Below, piece after piece: positions 27,414 through 37,669 of a stretch of 64,000 nucleotides of DNA. Under the pieces are notes generated by a model, which did not search any database, had not been told where the DNA came from, and worked only from the letters and a program-made list of their open reading frames with translations. This DNA comes from Flavobacterium sp. KACC 22763. GTDB taxonomy: Bacteria; Bacteroidota; Bacteroidia; Flavobacteriales; Flavobacteriaceae. The translations under genes and the position numbers were made by a program. The DNA lies in assembly GCF_028736155.1 (NCBI RefSeq), contig NZ_CP117879.1, positions 1,736,001 to 1,800,000 of the forward strand, given 5' to 3'. Numbering within the stretch: position 1 is the first letter of the stretch; each line of letters opens with the position of its first letter.

Positions 27414-29696
27414 ATGATGAAAAAGCAAATGAAACGATACGCATTTTTACTGCTGGCAATTTATGGAACCAGTTATGCACAAACAAAAAAATATCTTGAC
27501 CCGACCAAACCGATAGAAGAGAGAATTTCGCTTTTAATGAAAGAAATGACATTGGAAGAAAAAGTTGGCCAAATGAATCAGTACAACGGTTCATGGGATG
27601 TTACCGGACCTAAACCTGAATCGGGCTCTAATGAAGAAAAATACAATAATATCAAAAAAGGATGGGTTGGCTCCATGCTAACTGTTCGAGGCGTAAAAGA
27701 AGTGAGAGCCGTGCAAAAAATTGCTGTTGAAGAAACCCGTCTTGGAATTCCGCTCCTTTTTGGTTTTGATGTCATCCACGGCTACAAAACCTTAAGCCCA
27801 ATTCCTCTGGCGGAAGCTGCCAGCTGGGATTTGGAAGCCATTAAAAATTCGGCTGGCGTAGCTGCTTTAGAAGCATCTGCTTCTGGATTAAACTGGACTT
27901 TTGCCCCTAATGTCGATATCTCAAATGATGCAAGATGGGGAAGAGTTATGGAAGGCGCCGGTGAAGACCCTTATTTGGGAAGTAAAATTGCCACAGCAAG
28001 AGTTAAAGGTTTTCAAGGCGAGCGTTTTGACCATACCAAAATCATCGCCTGTGCAAAACATTTTGCCGGTTATGGTTTTGTAGAAGCAGGCCGAGATTAC
28101 AACAGCGTAGATATGAGCAATTCTAAACTATACAATACGGTGCTGCCTCCTTTTAAAGCGGCAAGCGACGCAGGAATCCGAACTTTTATGAATTCATTCA
28201 ATACCTTAAACGGCATTCCCGCTACAGGAAATGTTTTTTTACAGAGAGATATTCTAAAAGGCTCATGGGGATTTAAAGGATTTGTGGTTTCTGATTGGGC
28301 ATCAATAGCCGAAATGATCACACATGGTTATGCCGCAGATGGTGCCGATGCGGCTAAAAAAGCGGCTCTCGCAGGTTCTGATATGGATATGGAATCGAAT
28401 ATATATGTTACAGAACTGGCTAAACTGGTAAAAAATGGATCGGTAAAGGAAAGCGTGATTGATGATGCCGTGCGCAGAATCCTTCGCGTGAAATTTGAAC
28501 TGGGCCTTTTTGACGACCCTTATAAATATTGTGACGAAGCTCGCGAAAAATCAGATATTGGCAGCAAAGCAAACAACGACGATGTTCTGGATATGGCCAA
28601 AAAATCGATTGTGCTATTAAAAAATGATAAAAATCTTCTGCCTTTAAAAAAATCGGGCGCTAAAATTGCTTTAATCGGCGCTTTGGCCAATGATAAAAAC
28701 AGCCCTCTGGGAAGCTGGAGAATCGCCGCTGATGACAACACCACAGTATCGGTTCTGGAAGGAATGCAGCAATATAAAAACAGCGCATTAGTTTATGAAA
28801 AAGGAACCGATGTCGCTACCAACAAACAATCCTTTTTAGACGAAGTGAAAGTTAACACCACTGATTTTTCCGGATTTGAAGCGGCAAAAAAAGCGGCAAA
28901 AGAGGCTGAAATTGTGGTAATGGTGCTGGGCGAAATAGGCTTTCAAAGCGGTGAAGCGCGCAGCAGAACAGAATTGGCACTTCCAGGAAATCAGCAGCAA
29001 TTGTTAGAAGAGGTTTATAAAGTAAACCCAAATATTGTTTTAGTCTTAAACAACGGACGTCCTTTGTCCATACCGTGGGCGGCAGAACATATACCTGCTA
29101 TTGTTGAAGCATGGCAATTGGGAACGCAATCTGGCAATGCGATTGCACAGGTTTTGTACGGAGACTATAATCCGAGCGGCAAGCTGCCGATGTCCTTTCC
29201 AAGAAACGTAGGCCAATGCCCTATCTATTACAATCTGTACAATACCGGAAGGCCTACAGACAAAGACAATAATGTTTTCTGGTCGCACTATTCTGATGTC
29301 GAGAAAACTCCTCTATACCCATTCGGCTATGGATTAAGCTATACTTCTTTTGACTATAAAAACCTGAAAATTTCAAAACCTTCTTTTCAAAAAGGGGAAA
29401 AAATAGAAATCTCTGTCGATGTGGCCAATACAGGAAAGTTTGATGGAAAAGAAATCGTCCAGCTCTATATAAATGATCCTGTTGCCAGCATTGCAAGACC
29501 TGTAAAAGAATTAAAAGGCTTTGAGCTGATTGAATTAAAAAAGGGAGAAACCAAAACAGTCCAATTTATCCTAACAGACAAAGAACTTGGCTTTTATGAC
29601 AACGACGGCAAATTTTTAGTAGAACCCGGCAAATTTAATATTATGGCGGGCTGGAATTCCAATAATGGGCTTACCGGTAAATTTGAGCTAAAATAA
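27414..29696 (+). CDS. bglX: GH3 beta-glucosidase (BglX type)
   Basis: 760 residues, close to E. coli BglX in length. The signal peptide ends in TSYAQ, so the enzyme is periplasmic. The (beta/alpha)8 domain shows KVGQMNQYNG, GIPLLFGFDVIHGYKT, WTFAPNVDISNDARWGRVMEGAGEDPYLGS and KHFAGYGFVEAGRDYN, with the nucleophile Asp in GFVVSDWAS. The second domain has IVVMVLGE and QSGEARSR, and the chain ends with PFGYGLSYTSF and a fibronectin-III-like domain (about 655-755). It cleaves terminal beta-glucose (or xylose) from oligosaccharides. The shared promoter motif links it to the SusCD and GH16 genes of this locus. Confidence 0.94.
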   Translation: MMKKQMKRYAFLLLAIYGTSYAQTKKYLDPTKPIEERISLLMKEMTLEEKVGQMNQYNGSWDVTGPKPESGSNEEKYNNIKKGWVGSMLTVRGVKEVRAVQKIAVEETRLGIPLLFGFDVIHGYKTLSPIPLAEAASWDLEAIKNSAGVAALEASASGLNWTFAPNVDISNDARWGRVMEGAGEDPYLGSKIATARVKGFQGERFDHTKIIACAKHFAGYGFVEAGRDYNSVDMSNSKLYNTVLPPFKAASDAGIRTFMNSFNTLNGIPATGNVFLQRDILKGSWGFKGFVVSDWASIAEMITHGYAADGADAAKKAALAGSDMDMESNIYVTELAKLVKNGSVKESVIDDAVRRILRVKFELGLFDDPYKYCDEAREKSDIGSKANNDDVLDMAKKSIVLLKNDKNLLPLKKSGAKIALIGALANDKNSPLGSWRIAADDNTTVSVLEGMQQYKNSALVYEKGTDVATNKQSFLDEVKVNTTDFSGFEAAKKAAKEAEIVVMVLGEIGFQSGEARSRTELALPGNQQQLLEEVYKVNPNIVLVLNNGRPLSIPWAAEHIPAIVEAWQLGTQSGNAIAQVLYGDYNPSGKLPMSFPRNVGQCPIYYNLYNTGRPTDKDNNVFWSHYSDVEKTPLYPFGYGLSYTSFDYKNLKISKPSFQKGEKIEISVDVANTGKFDGKEIVQLYINDPVASIARPVKELKGFELIELKKGETKTVQFILTDKELGFYDNDGKFLVEPGKFNIMAGWNSNNGLTGKFELK

Positions 29697-29762
29697 AACC
29701 AGAAAAATAAAATCCAAAGAATAATTCTCTAAACAAGAATAAAATATCCTTTAAATTTATAT

Positions 29763-29814
29763 ATCCTGAGTACGATAATTCCTTAATTGGTTCATAATCG
29801 CACTCAGGATTTTG
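29763..29814 (+). terminator. Hairpin after the GH3 gene
   Basis: ATCCTGAGT (29763-29771) pairs with ACTCAGGAT (29802-29810) around a 30-base loop, then a short TTT. This is a weak terminator candidate because of the long loop and short U run. Confidence 0.5.
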
Positions 29815-29934
29815 GCAATATGGCAGATTTGAATAAAAAAAAATAAGTGTTCAAATTAGTTTTATTAATATTGTTTCCCATATCCTAAAAAAATCCACTT
29901 AAACAAATCGGATAATGCATACTGTTATATCTAA

Positions 29935-32900
29935 ATGAAAAAGACAACTTATATCCTTATGTGCTTCTTTAGCATTGCAAACTCGCTGTTCTCACAAGGC
30001 AAATTTGACAGCTACCAGTTTAGAAGCATACAAGAGACCGCTTCAAAACGGGCTGTTTCTTCCATCATTCAGGATAAAAATGATTTTATATGGATCGGTA
30101 CAAGCGGTGCTGGCCTATATAGATACGATGGCGTAAATTATTTCGGATATAAATACGAGAACAAACCTGGTTCGGTAAACAGCAATTTTATCTATTCTAC
30201 GTTTATAGATTCCAAAAATAACCTCTGGGTGGGCACTGATCAGGGGTTATGCTTATATAACAGGGATTTGGATAACTTTACCCGAATCAATATAGAGGAT
30301 GCCATAACACAAGGATACACGCAGCCCATCACTATAAAAACAATTATTGAAGACAACAGCGGCAATCTATACTTAGGCGCTTACGGTTTTGGGCTATTCA
30401 AACTCAACATCAAAACCTTAAAGGCTTCTTTAGTTCATTCAAAAGTGCTCGACAAACCCAATTTTCTCATAAAATCTTCGGTTAAAAACAAACAGGGAAC
30501 TATTTATTTAGGAACCAGTTACGGGCTTTTAGAAATTGACGCCAATGGAAAAGCCAAACAGGTTTATAAAGACAGATTTAAACGCGAACCTCTCACTAAC
30601 GACATTGAAAGTCTTGTTATAGACAAATTTGGATACCTATGGATGGGCACAACCGAAAACGGCCTGATAAAAATTAAGCCTGAAACAGATAATTATCGAT
30701 TTGAAAACTACGCCATTACCAAAAATAAAATCCTATCAATCGTGCAAAGCAGTTTGGGCTACATTGTCTGCGGCACCGAAAATGACGGGTTGCTCGCTGT
30801 AAATTATAAGGGAGAAGTGCTAAAAAAGTACCTGCACAGCAAGTACAATAGCGCCAGCTTAAAATCCAATTCGGTTTGGTCCTTGTACGAGGACAAAGAA
30901 AAAAGACTCTGGCTAGGATATTTTAACAAAGGGCTTGGCGTTTTTGACAAGCCCAATAATAAATTCAACTCGCTGGAATCGCTTGCCAACAATGAAAATT
31001 CCCTGCAGACAAGCTATGTCACTTCGGTTGCAAAAGACAAAAAAGGAAACCTGCTCATTAGCAATGAAGGAGGAGGACTTGACATATATAACCTTGCCAA
31101 TAAAAGCTACATTCACGTTAACAAAACAAACCAAAATTATTATTCAGGTCTGGATGCTGTCGATATTCAAGCCATTTTTATAGACAGCAGACAAAACATA
31201 TGGCTTGGAAGCTGGGATCGCGGCATCTATTTCTTAAAAAACGGAACTTCAAGATTTATAAACTATAATACAGCAAATACGCCTGGATTAAAATCAAATC
31301 GGATTTTCAGTTTTTCTGAAGATTCAAAAGGCCGAATCTGGATCGGAACTTTTATAAAAGGACTTCATTATTTTGATAATAAAAACAGCACATTTGTACA
31401 CTGCGATTCGGAACCATTTGTCAAAAACGGTTTGGATAATGCTTTCATCCGTAAAGTTTTTGTGGACTCTGATAATGTTTTGTGGGTCGGTACAATCTTA
31501 GGATTATATAAAATCAATATAAAAGACGAAGCTGGCTTCAAAGTGGCAAAAATGCGCGATGCCATGTTCGGAGGCATAAATAAGAACAATAGCATCCAAA
31601 CTATTCTATCTATTTATGAATCTAATGACAAAACGATATGGATAGGAACAGATGCTCAAGGCCTGTTTAGCTACAGCAAAAAAAACAGGACATTCTCCAA
31701 TTATGATGATTTTCCCGGATTTGAGGAAAAATCAATTCGCGCTATAATTTCAGACAATAATGGCGCTTTATGGGTAAGCGGCGGATCCGGGCTTACAAAA
31801 CTTGATCTTAAAAACCGAAAAAGCACCAACTTCAATAAAGATGATGGTCTTATTGATAACGATTTTAACAACAATGCTGTTTATAAAGACGGGAACGGAG
31901 AACTTTATTTTGGAGGTTATGAAGGAGTCAATTATTTTAATCCAAACGAAATTAAAAAAGCAGAAAAAGCCCCGCGCCTTTATTTCAGTGATTTTAAATT
32001 ATTCAATAAATCAGTAAAGCCAAATGAAGAAGGCTCGCCATTAAGCAAGGTAATTTCACAGACTAAAGAAATTGCGCTTAATTACACGCAGTCTGTTTTT
32101 ACCATCGAATATGTGGGAATCAATTATAATTATTCTAAGAAAAACCAATATGCGTATTATCTCGAAGGTTTTGAAAAAGACTGGAACTATGTAGGAAATA
32201 ACAGAACAGCAACCTATACCAATCTGGCTCCGGGAAATTATACCTTTAAAGTAAAATCGGCCAACGCGGACGGCACTTGGAGCGGCAATCAATTAGAACT
32301 GAAAATAAAGGTGCTTCCCCCGTGGTGGAAAACCATTTGGGCTTATCTAATCTATTCTTCTATTTTAATTTTCCTGATCCTTTATCTTAACAAGATCTAT
32401 CAAAACCGTTTCAAAGCGAAACAGGCTATCATTCTGGAAAAGGAAAAGAACATTCAATTGGAGAAATTAAACAATAAAAAACTGCAGTTTTTCACCAATA
32501 TCTCGCATGAATTCAGAACTCCTTTAACGCTGATCATTAATCCGCTGGAAGACATTTTAAAAAGCAAAAAAATATCTCCTGAGATCCACAATAAATTAAA
32601 AATAGTGCACAAAAGCTCCGACAGGCTCTCCAGACTAATTAATGAGCTTATGGATTTTAATAAATTGGAGTTTAATAAAATTTCGCTCCAAGCCAAGAAA
32701 GTCGAAGTCGTATCGTTTACAGAAGCCGTTATAGGCTACTTTTATGAAGAAGCCGCTGCCCGAAACATTGCTGTTAATTTTGAATCGTCCGCAGACGAGC
32801 TCGAAGATTGGCTGGATCCTAAAATGCTGGAAAAAATACTGTTTAATATTATTTCGAACGCATTTAAATTTACCCCTGATAATGGTTCGATCCATATTTC

Positions 32901-34059
32901 CATAAACGCATCAGAGACCGAAAATGCATTAATAATTGACGGAAATAAAGTTCCATCTTTCTCGATAACCATTGCAGATACAGGTTCGGGAATACGAAAA
33001 AAAGATTTGAATAAAATTTTTGACCGTTTTTACCAAGTTAATAATCTCAATAAGGAATATTACGGAAGCACAGGAATTGGCTTGGAGGTTGTAAAGGAAT
33101 TTGTCGAACTTCATAAAGGAAAAATTGAAGTTGAGAGCCAAGTTGGCCAAGGCACAAGCTTTAAAATAACTTTTCCGCTAGGCAGCTCGCTATATAAAGG
33201 AAGTGAGGTCATCGATGAGAAATATAAAATAGAGAATAAAAACGAACTTCTATCTGAACCTGTTCAAGATGAGATCGAATCCAATTCTGAAGCAGAAACC
33301 CAAAAAGCCTATACCGTTTTAATTGTAGAAGACAATACAGAACTGAGAAATTATTTAAAACAGGAACTTAGCAAGTCATACAAAGTAATTACAGCCGAAA
33401 ATGGCCAAAAAGGTTACGACCTTGCCGTACAGAAATTGCCTGATTTAATCATAACCGATGTCATTATGCCAGTCATGGACGGACTGGAACTGTGCAAAAA
33501 CATAAAAGGCGATTTAAAAACAAGCCATATTCCTTTATTGATGCTTTCTGCCAAAGCAATGGTAAAAGACCGACTCGAAGGCATCGATTCGGGGGCTGAC
33601 ATGTATTTAAGCAAACCTTTTGAACTGGACATTCTAAAATCGAGTCTGGCACAGCTTATCACTAGCAGACAGATTATGTTTAAGAAATTTTACAGCGGCA
33701 TCACAAAGCAGGGGAAAGAAAAAACAACCTCGCTGGATAATGATTTCATCCAAAAAATTCTGCATTTCATTAATGAGAACATCAGCGAGCCTGAATTGAC
33801 GGTCGAACTCCTTTCTTCTAAAATCTTTTTAAGCAGAAGCCAGCTGTATCGAAAAATAAAAACCTTAACAGGTGTTTCTGTCAATGAATTTATCCGAAAT
33901 GTGCGATTAGAAAAAGCAAAACAGCTCATAGAACAGGGCAATAATAATATCAACGAAATAAGCTTCAAAGTAGGTTTTACTTCTCCCTCCTATTTTGCCA
34001 AATGCTATAAAATCAAATACGGCCATTTGCCCACTCAGGAAAAAAGAACCAAAGAATAG
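29935..34059 (+). CDS. Hybrid two-component regulator with beta-propeller sensor (HTCS)
   Basis: 1374 residues. After a signal peptide, two seven-bladed propellers of Reg_prop repeats (WIGTSGAGLYRYDG, LWVGTDQGLC, LWMGTTENGL, IWIGTFIKGL and others) run to about residue 690. The Y_Y_Y domain (about 705-785) and one membrane helix (about 800-819) follow. The cytoplasmic part has HisKA (ISHEFRTPLTLI, His about 857), HATPase (FKFTPDNGSIH, STGIGLEVVKEF), a receiver (LIITDVIMPVMDG, Asp about 1173; LSKPF) and an AraC-type HTH (about 1270-1372). Such HTCS proteins bind an oligosaccharide in the periplasm and activate their own locus. It sits between GH3 and SusC, whose promoters share a direct-repeat motif, the probable target. 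Confidence 0.96.
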   Translation: MKKTTYILMCFFSIANSLFSQGKFDSYQFRSIQETASKRAVSSIIQDKNDFIWIGTSGAGLYRYDGVNYFGYKYENKPGSVNSNFIYSTFIDSKNNLWVGTDQGLCLYNRDLDNFTRINIEDAITQGYTQPITIKTIIEDNSGNLYLGAYGFGLFKLNIKTLKASLVHSKVLDKPNFLIKSSVKNKQGTIYLGTSYGLLEIDANGKAKQVYKDRFKREPLTNDIESLVIDKFGYLWMGTTENGLIKIKPETDNYRFENYAITKNKILSIVQSSLGYIVCGTENDGLLAVNYKGEVLKKYLHSKYNSASLKSNSVWSLYEDKEKRLWLGYFNKGLGVFDKPNNKFNSLESLANNENSLQTSYVTSVAKDKKGNLLISNEGGGLDIYNLANKSYIHVNKTNQNYYSGLDAVDIQAIFIDSRQNIWLGSWDRGIYFLKNGTSRFINYNTANTPGLKSNRIFSFSEDSKGRIWIGTFIKGLHYFDNKNSTFVHCDSEPFVKNGLDNAFIRKVFVDSDNVLWVGTILGLYKINIKDEAGFKVAKMRDAMFGGINKNNSIQTILSIYESNDKTIWIGTDAQGLFSYSKKNRTFSNYDDFPGFEEKSIRAIISDNNGALWVSGGSGLTKLDLKNRKSTNFNKDDGLIDNDFNNNAVYKDGNGELYFGGYEGVNYFNPNEIKKAEKAPRLYFSDFKLFNKSVKPNEEGSPLSKVISQTKEIALNYTQSVFTIEYVGINYNYSKKNQYAYYLEGFEKDWNYVGNNRTATYTNLAPGNYTFKVKSANADGTWSGNQLELKIKVLPPWWKTIWAYLIYSSILIFLILYLNKIYQNRFKAKQAIILEKEKNIQLEKLNNKKLQFFTNISHEFRTPLTLIINPLEDILKSKKISPEIHNKLKIVHKSSDRLSRLINELMDFNKLEFNKISLQAKKVEVVSFTEAVIGYFYEEAAARNIAVNFESSADELEDWLDPKMLEKILFNIISNAFKFTPDNGSIHISINASETENALIIDGNKVPSFSITIADTGSGIRKKDLNKIFDRFYQVNNLNKEYYGSTGIGLEVVKEFVELHKGKIEVESQVGQGTSFKITFPLGSSLYKGSEVIDEKYKIENKNELLSEPVQDEIESNSEAETQKAYTVLIVEDNTELRNYLKQELSKSYKVITAENGQKGYDLAVQKLPDLIITDVIMPVMDGLELCKNIKGDLKTSHIPLLMLSAKAMVKDRLEGIDSGADMYLSKPFELDILKSSLAQLITSRQIMFKKFYSGITKQGKEKTTSLDNDFIQKILHFINENISEPELTVELLSSKIFLSRSQLYRKIKTLTGVSVNEFIRNVRLEKAKQLIEQGNNNINEISFKVGFTSPSYFAKCYKIKYGHLPTQEKRTKE

Positions 34060-34091
34060 CAGAATATCCATAATTAAACATCAAATGGCAG

Positions 34092-34124
34092 AGAGCTTCG
34101 GTTTACACCGAAGCTCTTTTTTTT
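34092..34124 (+). terminator. Terminator of the HTCS gene
   Basis: AGAGCTTCGGT (34092-34102) pairs with ACCGAAGCTCT (34107-34117), followed by a run of eight T. It lies 33 bp past the stop. Confidence 0.9.
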
Positions 34125-34512
34125 GTCAGTGATTTTTTTCAAAATCGAAGCTTTACATTTTCAGCTGAAAATCAGCAAATAAAAATTAAACCCTTAATAT
34201 TTTGAACAAACAATATTTTTAAGTCTAAAAAATTATCAATACTTCAGAAGCTGTTATAATGACTATAGGGCTTCAATTTAGCATTTACAGCGCTTCAGAA
34301 GCGCTTTTTGCATCATCTGTTGCACAATATGCATCATCTGTTCTACAAAGCAACACCTCTAGAATATACTTTCGTTAAGAAATATTTAAGAAAAAAGTTT
34401 AGCCAACCTAACTCAAAACAATCTCTTGGCAAAACACCCAAATTTTTAAATGTTTTTCTTAAAACTTAACGAATTACTAATTATTTCAATTTAAACTAAA
34501 CAACCAAACTTT
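34125..34512 (+). promoter_or_regulatory. Regulatory region before the SusC gene (beta-glucan/xylan locus)
   Basis: Gene-free. A short hairpin (AGCGCTT, 34289-34295, with AAGCGCT, 34299-34305, then TTTT) stops read-through just before the direct-repeat site at 34309-34341. A -7-like TACTTTCG at 34367-34374 implies a leader of about 135 nt. Nothing recognisable before 34280. Confidence 0.55.
34309..34341 (+). promoter_or_regulatory. Probable HTCS binding site, exact 21-bp direct repeat (SusC promoter)
   Basis: TGCATCATCTGT occurs twice, at 34309 and 34330, exactly 21 bp apart. A -7-like TACTTTCG starts 58 bp after the first copy. This is the best-conserved of three sites with this layout and is taken as the reference. 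Confidence 0.7.
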
Positions 34513-37500
34513 ATGCAGAAAAAAACATTAAAAAGACTATTGTGCTTAATAGTATGCTTGTGGGGAAATTTTTTCTTCGCTCAAACTGTTAAAGGTAAAG
34601 TAACATCGGGAGGAAACAGTCTTCCAGGGGTTAGTGTGATAGTACAGGGAACCAAAAACGGAACGGTCACGGATTTTGACGGCAGTTTCGTATTGAATAA
34701 TGTCGAGCCAAAAGCAATGCTGCTTTTCACTTATATAGGATACAAAAATTTAATCCTTGAAGCTAAACCCAATATGCAGGTGGTGATGGCGAGCGACCTC
34801 GAAAAATTAAACGAAGTGGTCGTTATCGGATACGGGACATCAAAAAGAAAAGACATAAATGGCGCAGTATCTTCCATTAAAGCTTCTGAAATTCAGGATA
34901 AGCCATTTATTTCCATTGATCAGGCTCTTGTTGGTAAAGCCGCAGGTGTGAATGTTACGCAAAACTCTGGTACTCCAGGCGGGGGAATCTCTGTTCAGAT
35001 TCGAGGAATTACTTCCATTAACGGGAATGAGCCTTTATATGTGATCGACGGAACGCCTGTTTTTGCAGACAAGAACAATGATTCCTTTTCGTTTAGCGCT
35101 CTAGGCGGAGGAAACGGACAGACTAAAAATTCCGCTTTGTCTGGATTGAATATTTCAGATATAGAGACGATCGATATCTTAAAAGATGCTTCTGCAACAG
35201 CCATATATGGTTCAAGCGGTGCAAATGGAGTGGTTTTGATTACCACTAAAAAAGGAAAAAAGGGAAAATCTAAATTTACATACGAAACCTATTTAGGCAC
35301 TCAGCAGATAAACAATACGGTTGATGTTTTAAACCTGCCCCAATATGCAGCTTATCAGGCAAAAATCTACAAGCTAAACGGAGAGCCAGTTCCTTATCAA
35401 TATCAAAAGCCCAATCTGCTTGGAAACGGCACAAATTGGCAGGATGAACTTTTCAGAACTGCAACCATGTACAATCACCAGCTTTCTTTCTCTGGAGAAA
35501 AAGATGGAACACGCTTTTACACTTCTTTAAATTATTTTGACCAGGAGGGTATTGTTTTAAACTCAGATTTCAACAGATTGGCAATGCGTTTAAATGTAGA
35601 TTCTAATGTAAAATCTTGGCTTAAAATTGGCAACAACCTCTCAATAAGCAAATCATCTCAGCAAGTGGTAAGAAATGATGACAGAGGAGGATTGGTTATG
35701 AACGCCTTAAGACAGTCTCCAGAATTGCCGGTTAGAGCTGCAGACGGTTCTTATGCTGGGCCAACATCCGGTTTGGGATCATCGGCAAATGAAGCCACTA
35801 ACCCGATTGCCTTATCTGAATACAATAATGCCACTACAGAAAGATTTAAAATCAATGGAAATCTATTTGCTGATTTTACTATTTTAAAAGGATTGGTTTT
35901 CCGATCAGAATTAGGATACGATTTGAATTTCTCAAAAAACAGCACTTTTGTGCCTAAATACACTTTAGGAAACGTAACGGAACTTTTAAACAAATCCTTC
36001 AAACAGCAAGATCAGAGCTATTACTGGAATATCAAAAACTATCTGACTTACAGCAAAACGCTAAACGAGAAGCATAATTTTACTTTTTTACTGGGCCAGG
36101 AAGCGCAGGAAAGCTATTATGAATATTTAAGTGGCTACAGAACAGGCGATTTCCTAAATAAAGATTTCACCAACCTGAATATCGGTGATATTGCCACTGC
36201 ATTAAACGGAAACGGTTCAGGACGCTGGTCTATGACCTCTTATATTTCAAGATTAAACTACAGTTTTTCTGACCGATACTCTTTTTCCGCTTCTTTAAGA
36301 GCAGATGCTTCATCCAACTTTGGACCAAACCATAAATGGGGATATTTCCCTTCATTTTCAGGAGGATGGACAGTGAGCAACGAAAAATTCTTTGAGCCTT
36401 TGTCAAAAAGCGTCAATTATCTAAAATTCAAAGCCGGATATGGTCTTGTAGGAAATCAAAACATTCCGGCAAACCGATACCAGACCATTTTATCGCTGCT
36501 AGCATCGCCATTTGGCGGGGTTTCGCCAACGATCGACAATTTAGGAAATCCAGATATAAAGTGGGAATCTCTTAAATCTTTCAATACTGGTTTTGAACTG
36601 GCTATGCTTAACAACAGAGTGAAATTAGATTTTGACTATTACATCAAAAACTCTTCAGATTTCCTGACCAAACAAATCAACGATGAATCCAATCAAAGTG
36701 CGCTTAACTATTATTTGAATACGGGCGAAATTGTAACCAAAGGGATTGAGCTTACTTTAAATACAAGAAACATCGCTGCAGAAAATTTTAGCTGGGATAC
36801 CACGATCATTTTTTCAAAATACAATAATGAACTGACACGTTTTCAAGGTCAGGGCAAATCATTGTTGGGAAAAGTGCAGTTTGATTTATACAACGTAACC
36901 AGAACTACCGAAGGACAGCCTGTAGGACAATTTTATGGCTATGTAACAGATGGCTTGTTTAAAAATGCTGCAGAACTGGCAGCTGGACCAATTCAAGAAG
37001 CAGGAACAGGTGTGGGAGACATTCGATTTAAAGATCTTAATGGTGACGGAAAAATAGACAGTAAAGACCAGACGGCCATAGGAGATGCCATTCCAGATTT
37101 TACCTATGCTATTACCAATAGCCTTAGATACAAAAACTTCAATTTTTCGGTTTCTTTAACAGGAAGCCAAGGCAACAAGATCTACAACTTTACGCGCCAT
37201 TATACTGACGGCATATATCCTGGCTTTGGAGACCGATTTGGAAACGTAAGCACACAGGCCATGCAGGCTTTTGAACCTGGAGTGAATGAAAATACCGATG
37301 TTCCGAGAATCACCCTTAATGATCCAAATGGCAACGGAAGAATCTCGAACAGATTTGTTGAAGACGGTTCTTATTTAAGAATCCAGAATGTTTCTTTGAG
37401 CTATGATCTGCCAAATAAAATTTTCGACAATTCCATTATATCTAAAGTAAGATTGTATGCTAACGTTCAAAACTTGTACACGTTTACAAAATATACCGGA

Positions 37501-37611
37501 TTTGATCCAGCTCTTGGAAACCTAGACCAGAATATAACACTGAGCGGTATCGACTTAGGGCGCTATCCTGTGCCAAGAATAACTTCCATAGGGGTAAATT
37601 TAGAATTCTAA
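34513..37611 (+). CDS. SusC/RagA TonB-linked receptor (beta-glucan/xylan locus)
   Basis: 1032 residues, no STN domain. Signal peptide (CLWGNFFFAQ), carboxypeptidase-regulatory-like domain (about 25-100, GKVTSGGNSLPGVSVIVQG), TonB box LNEVVVIGYGTSKRKD, plug with KDASATAIYGSSGANGVVLITTKKG, then barrel ending in SIGVNLEF. It is the outer-membrane channel of a SusC-SusD-binding protein-GH10 row and starts behind an exact direct-repeat site for the HTCS encoded upstream. The glycan is probably a beta-glucan or xylan, judging from the GH3, GH10 and GH16 neighbours. Confidence 0.95.
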   Translation: MQKKTLKRLLCLIVCLWGNFFFAQTVKGKVTSGGNSLPGVSVIVQGTKNGTVTDFDGSFVLNNVEPKAMLLFTYIGYKNLILEAKPNMQVVMASDLEKLNEVVVIGYGTSKRKDINGAVSSIKASEIQDKPFISIDQALVGKAAGVNVTQNSGTPGGGISVQIRGITSINGNEPLYVIDGTPVFADKNNDSFSFSALGGGNGQTKNSALSGLNISDIETIDILKDASATAIYGSSGANGVVLITTKKGKKGKSKFTYETYLGTQQINNTVDVLNLPQYAAYQAKIYKLNGEPVPYQYQKPNLLGNGTNWQDELFRTATMYNHQLSFSGEKDGTRFYTSLNYFDQEGIVLNSDFNRLAMRLNVDSNVKSWLKIGNNLSISKSSQQVVRNDDRGGLVMNALRQSPELPVRAADGSYAGPTSGLGSSANEATNPIALSEYNNATTERFKINGNLFADFTILKGLVFRSELGYDLNFSKNSTFVPKYTLGNVTELLNKSFKQQDQSYYWNIKNYLTYSKTLNEKHNFTFLLGQEAQESYYEYLSGYRTGDFLNKDFTNLNIGDIATALNGNGSGRWSMTSYISRLNYSFSDRYSFSASLRADASSNFGPNHKWGYFPSFSGGWTVSNEKFFEPLSKSVNYLKFKAGYGLVGNQNIPANRYQTILSLLASPFGGVSPTIDNLGNPDIKWESLKSFNTGFELAMLNNRVKLDFDYYIKNSSDFLTKQINDESNQSALNYYLNTGEIVTKGIELTLNTRNIAAENFSWDTTIIFSKYNNELTRFQGQGKSLLGKVQFDLYNVTRTTEGQPVGQFYGYVTDGLFKNAAELAAGPIQEAGTGVGDIRFKDLNGDGKIDSKDQTAIGDAIPDFTYAITNSLRYKNFNFSVSLTGSQGNKIYNFTRHYTDGIYPGFGDRFGNVSTQAMQAFEPGVNENTDVPRITLNDPNGNGRISNRFVEDGSYLRIQNVSLSYDLPNKIFDNSIISKVRLYANVQNLYTFTKYTGFDPALGNLDQNITLSGIDLGRYPVPRITSIGVNLEF

Positions 37612-37669
37612 GCTTTATAAAAACACATTCAACTTAATGACTTGCAGTCATTAACAAAAAAATATAGTT

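Noticed and set aside
29905..29934. HTCS self-regulation site (TGCATACTGTTA) before the HTCS gene
   Set aside because: Only one half-site-like word, no second copy at 21 bp and no -7 element at the right distance.
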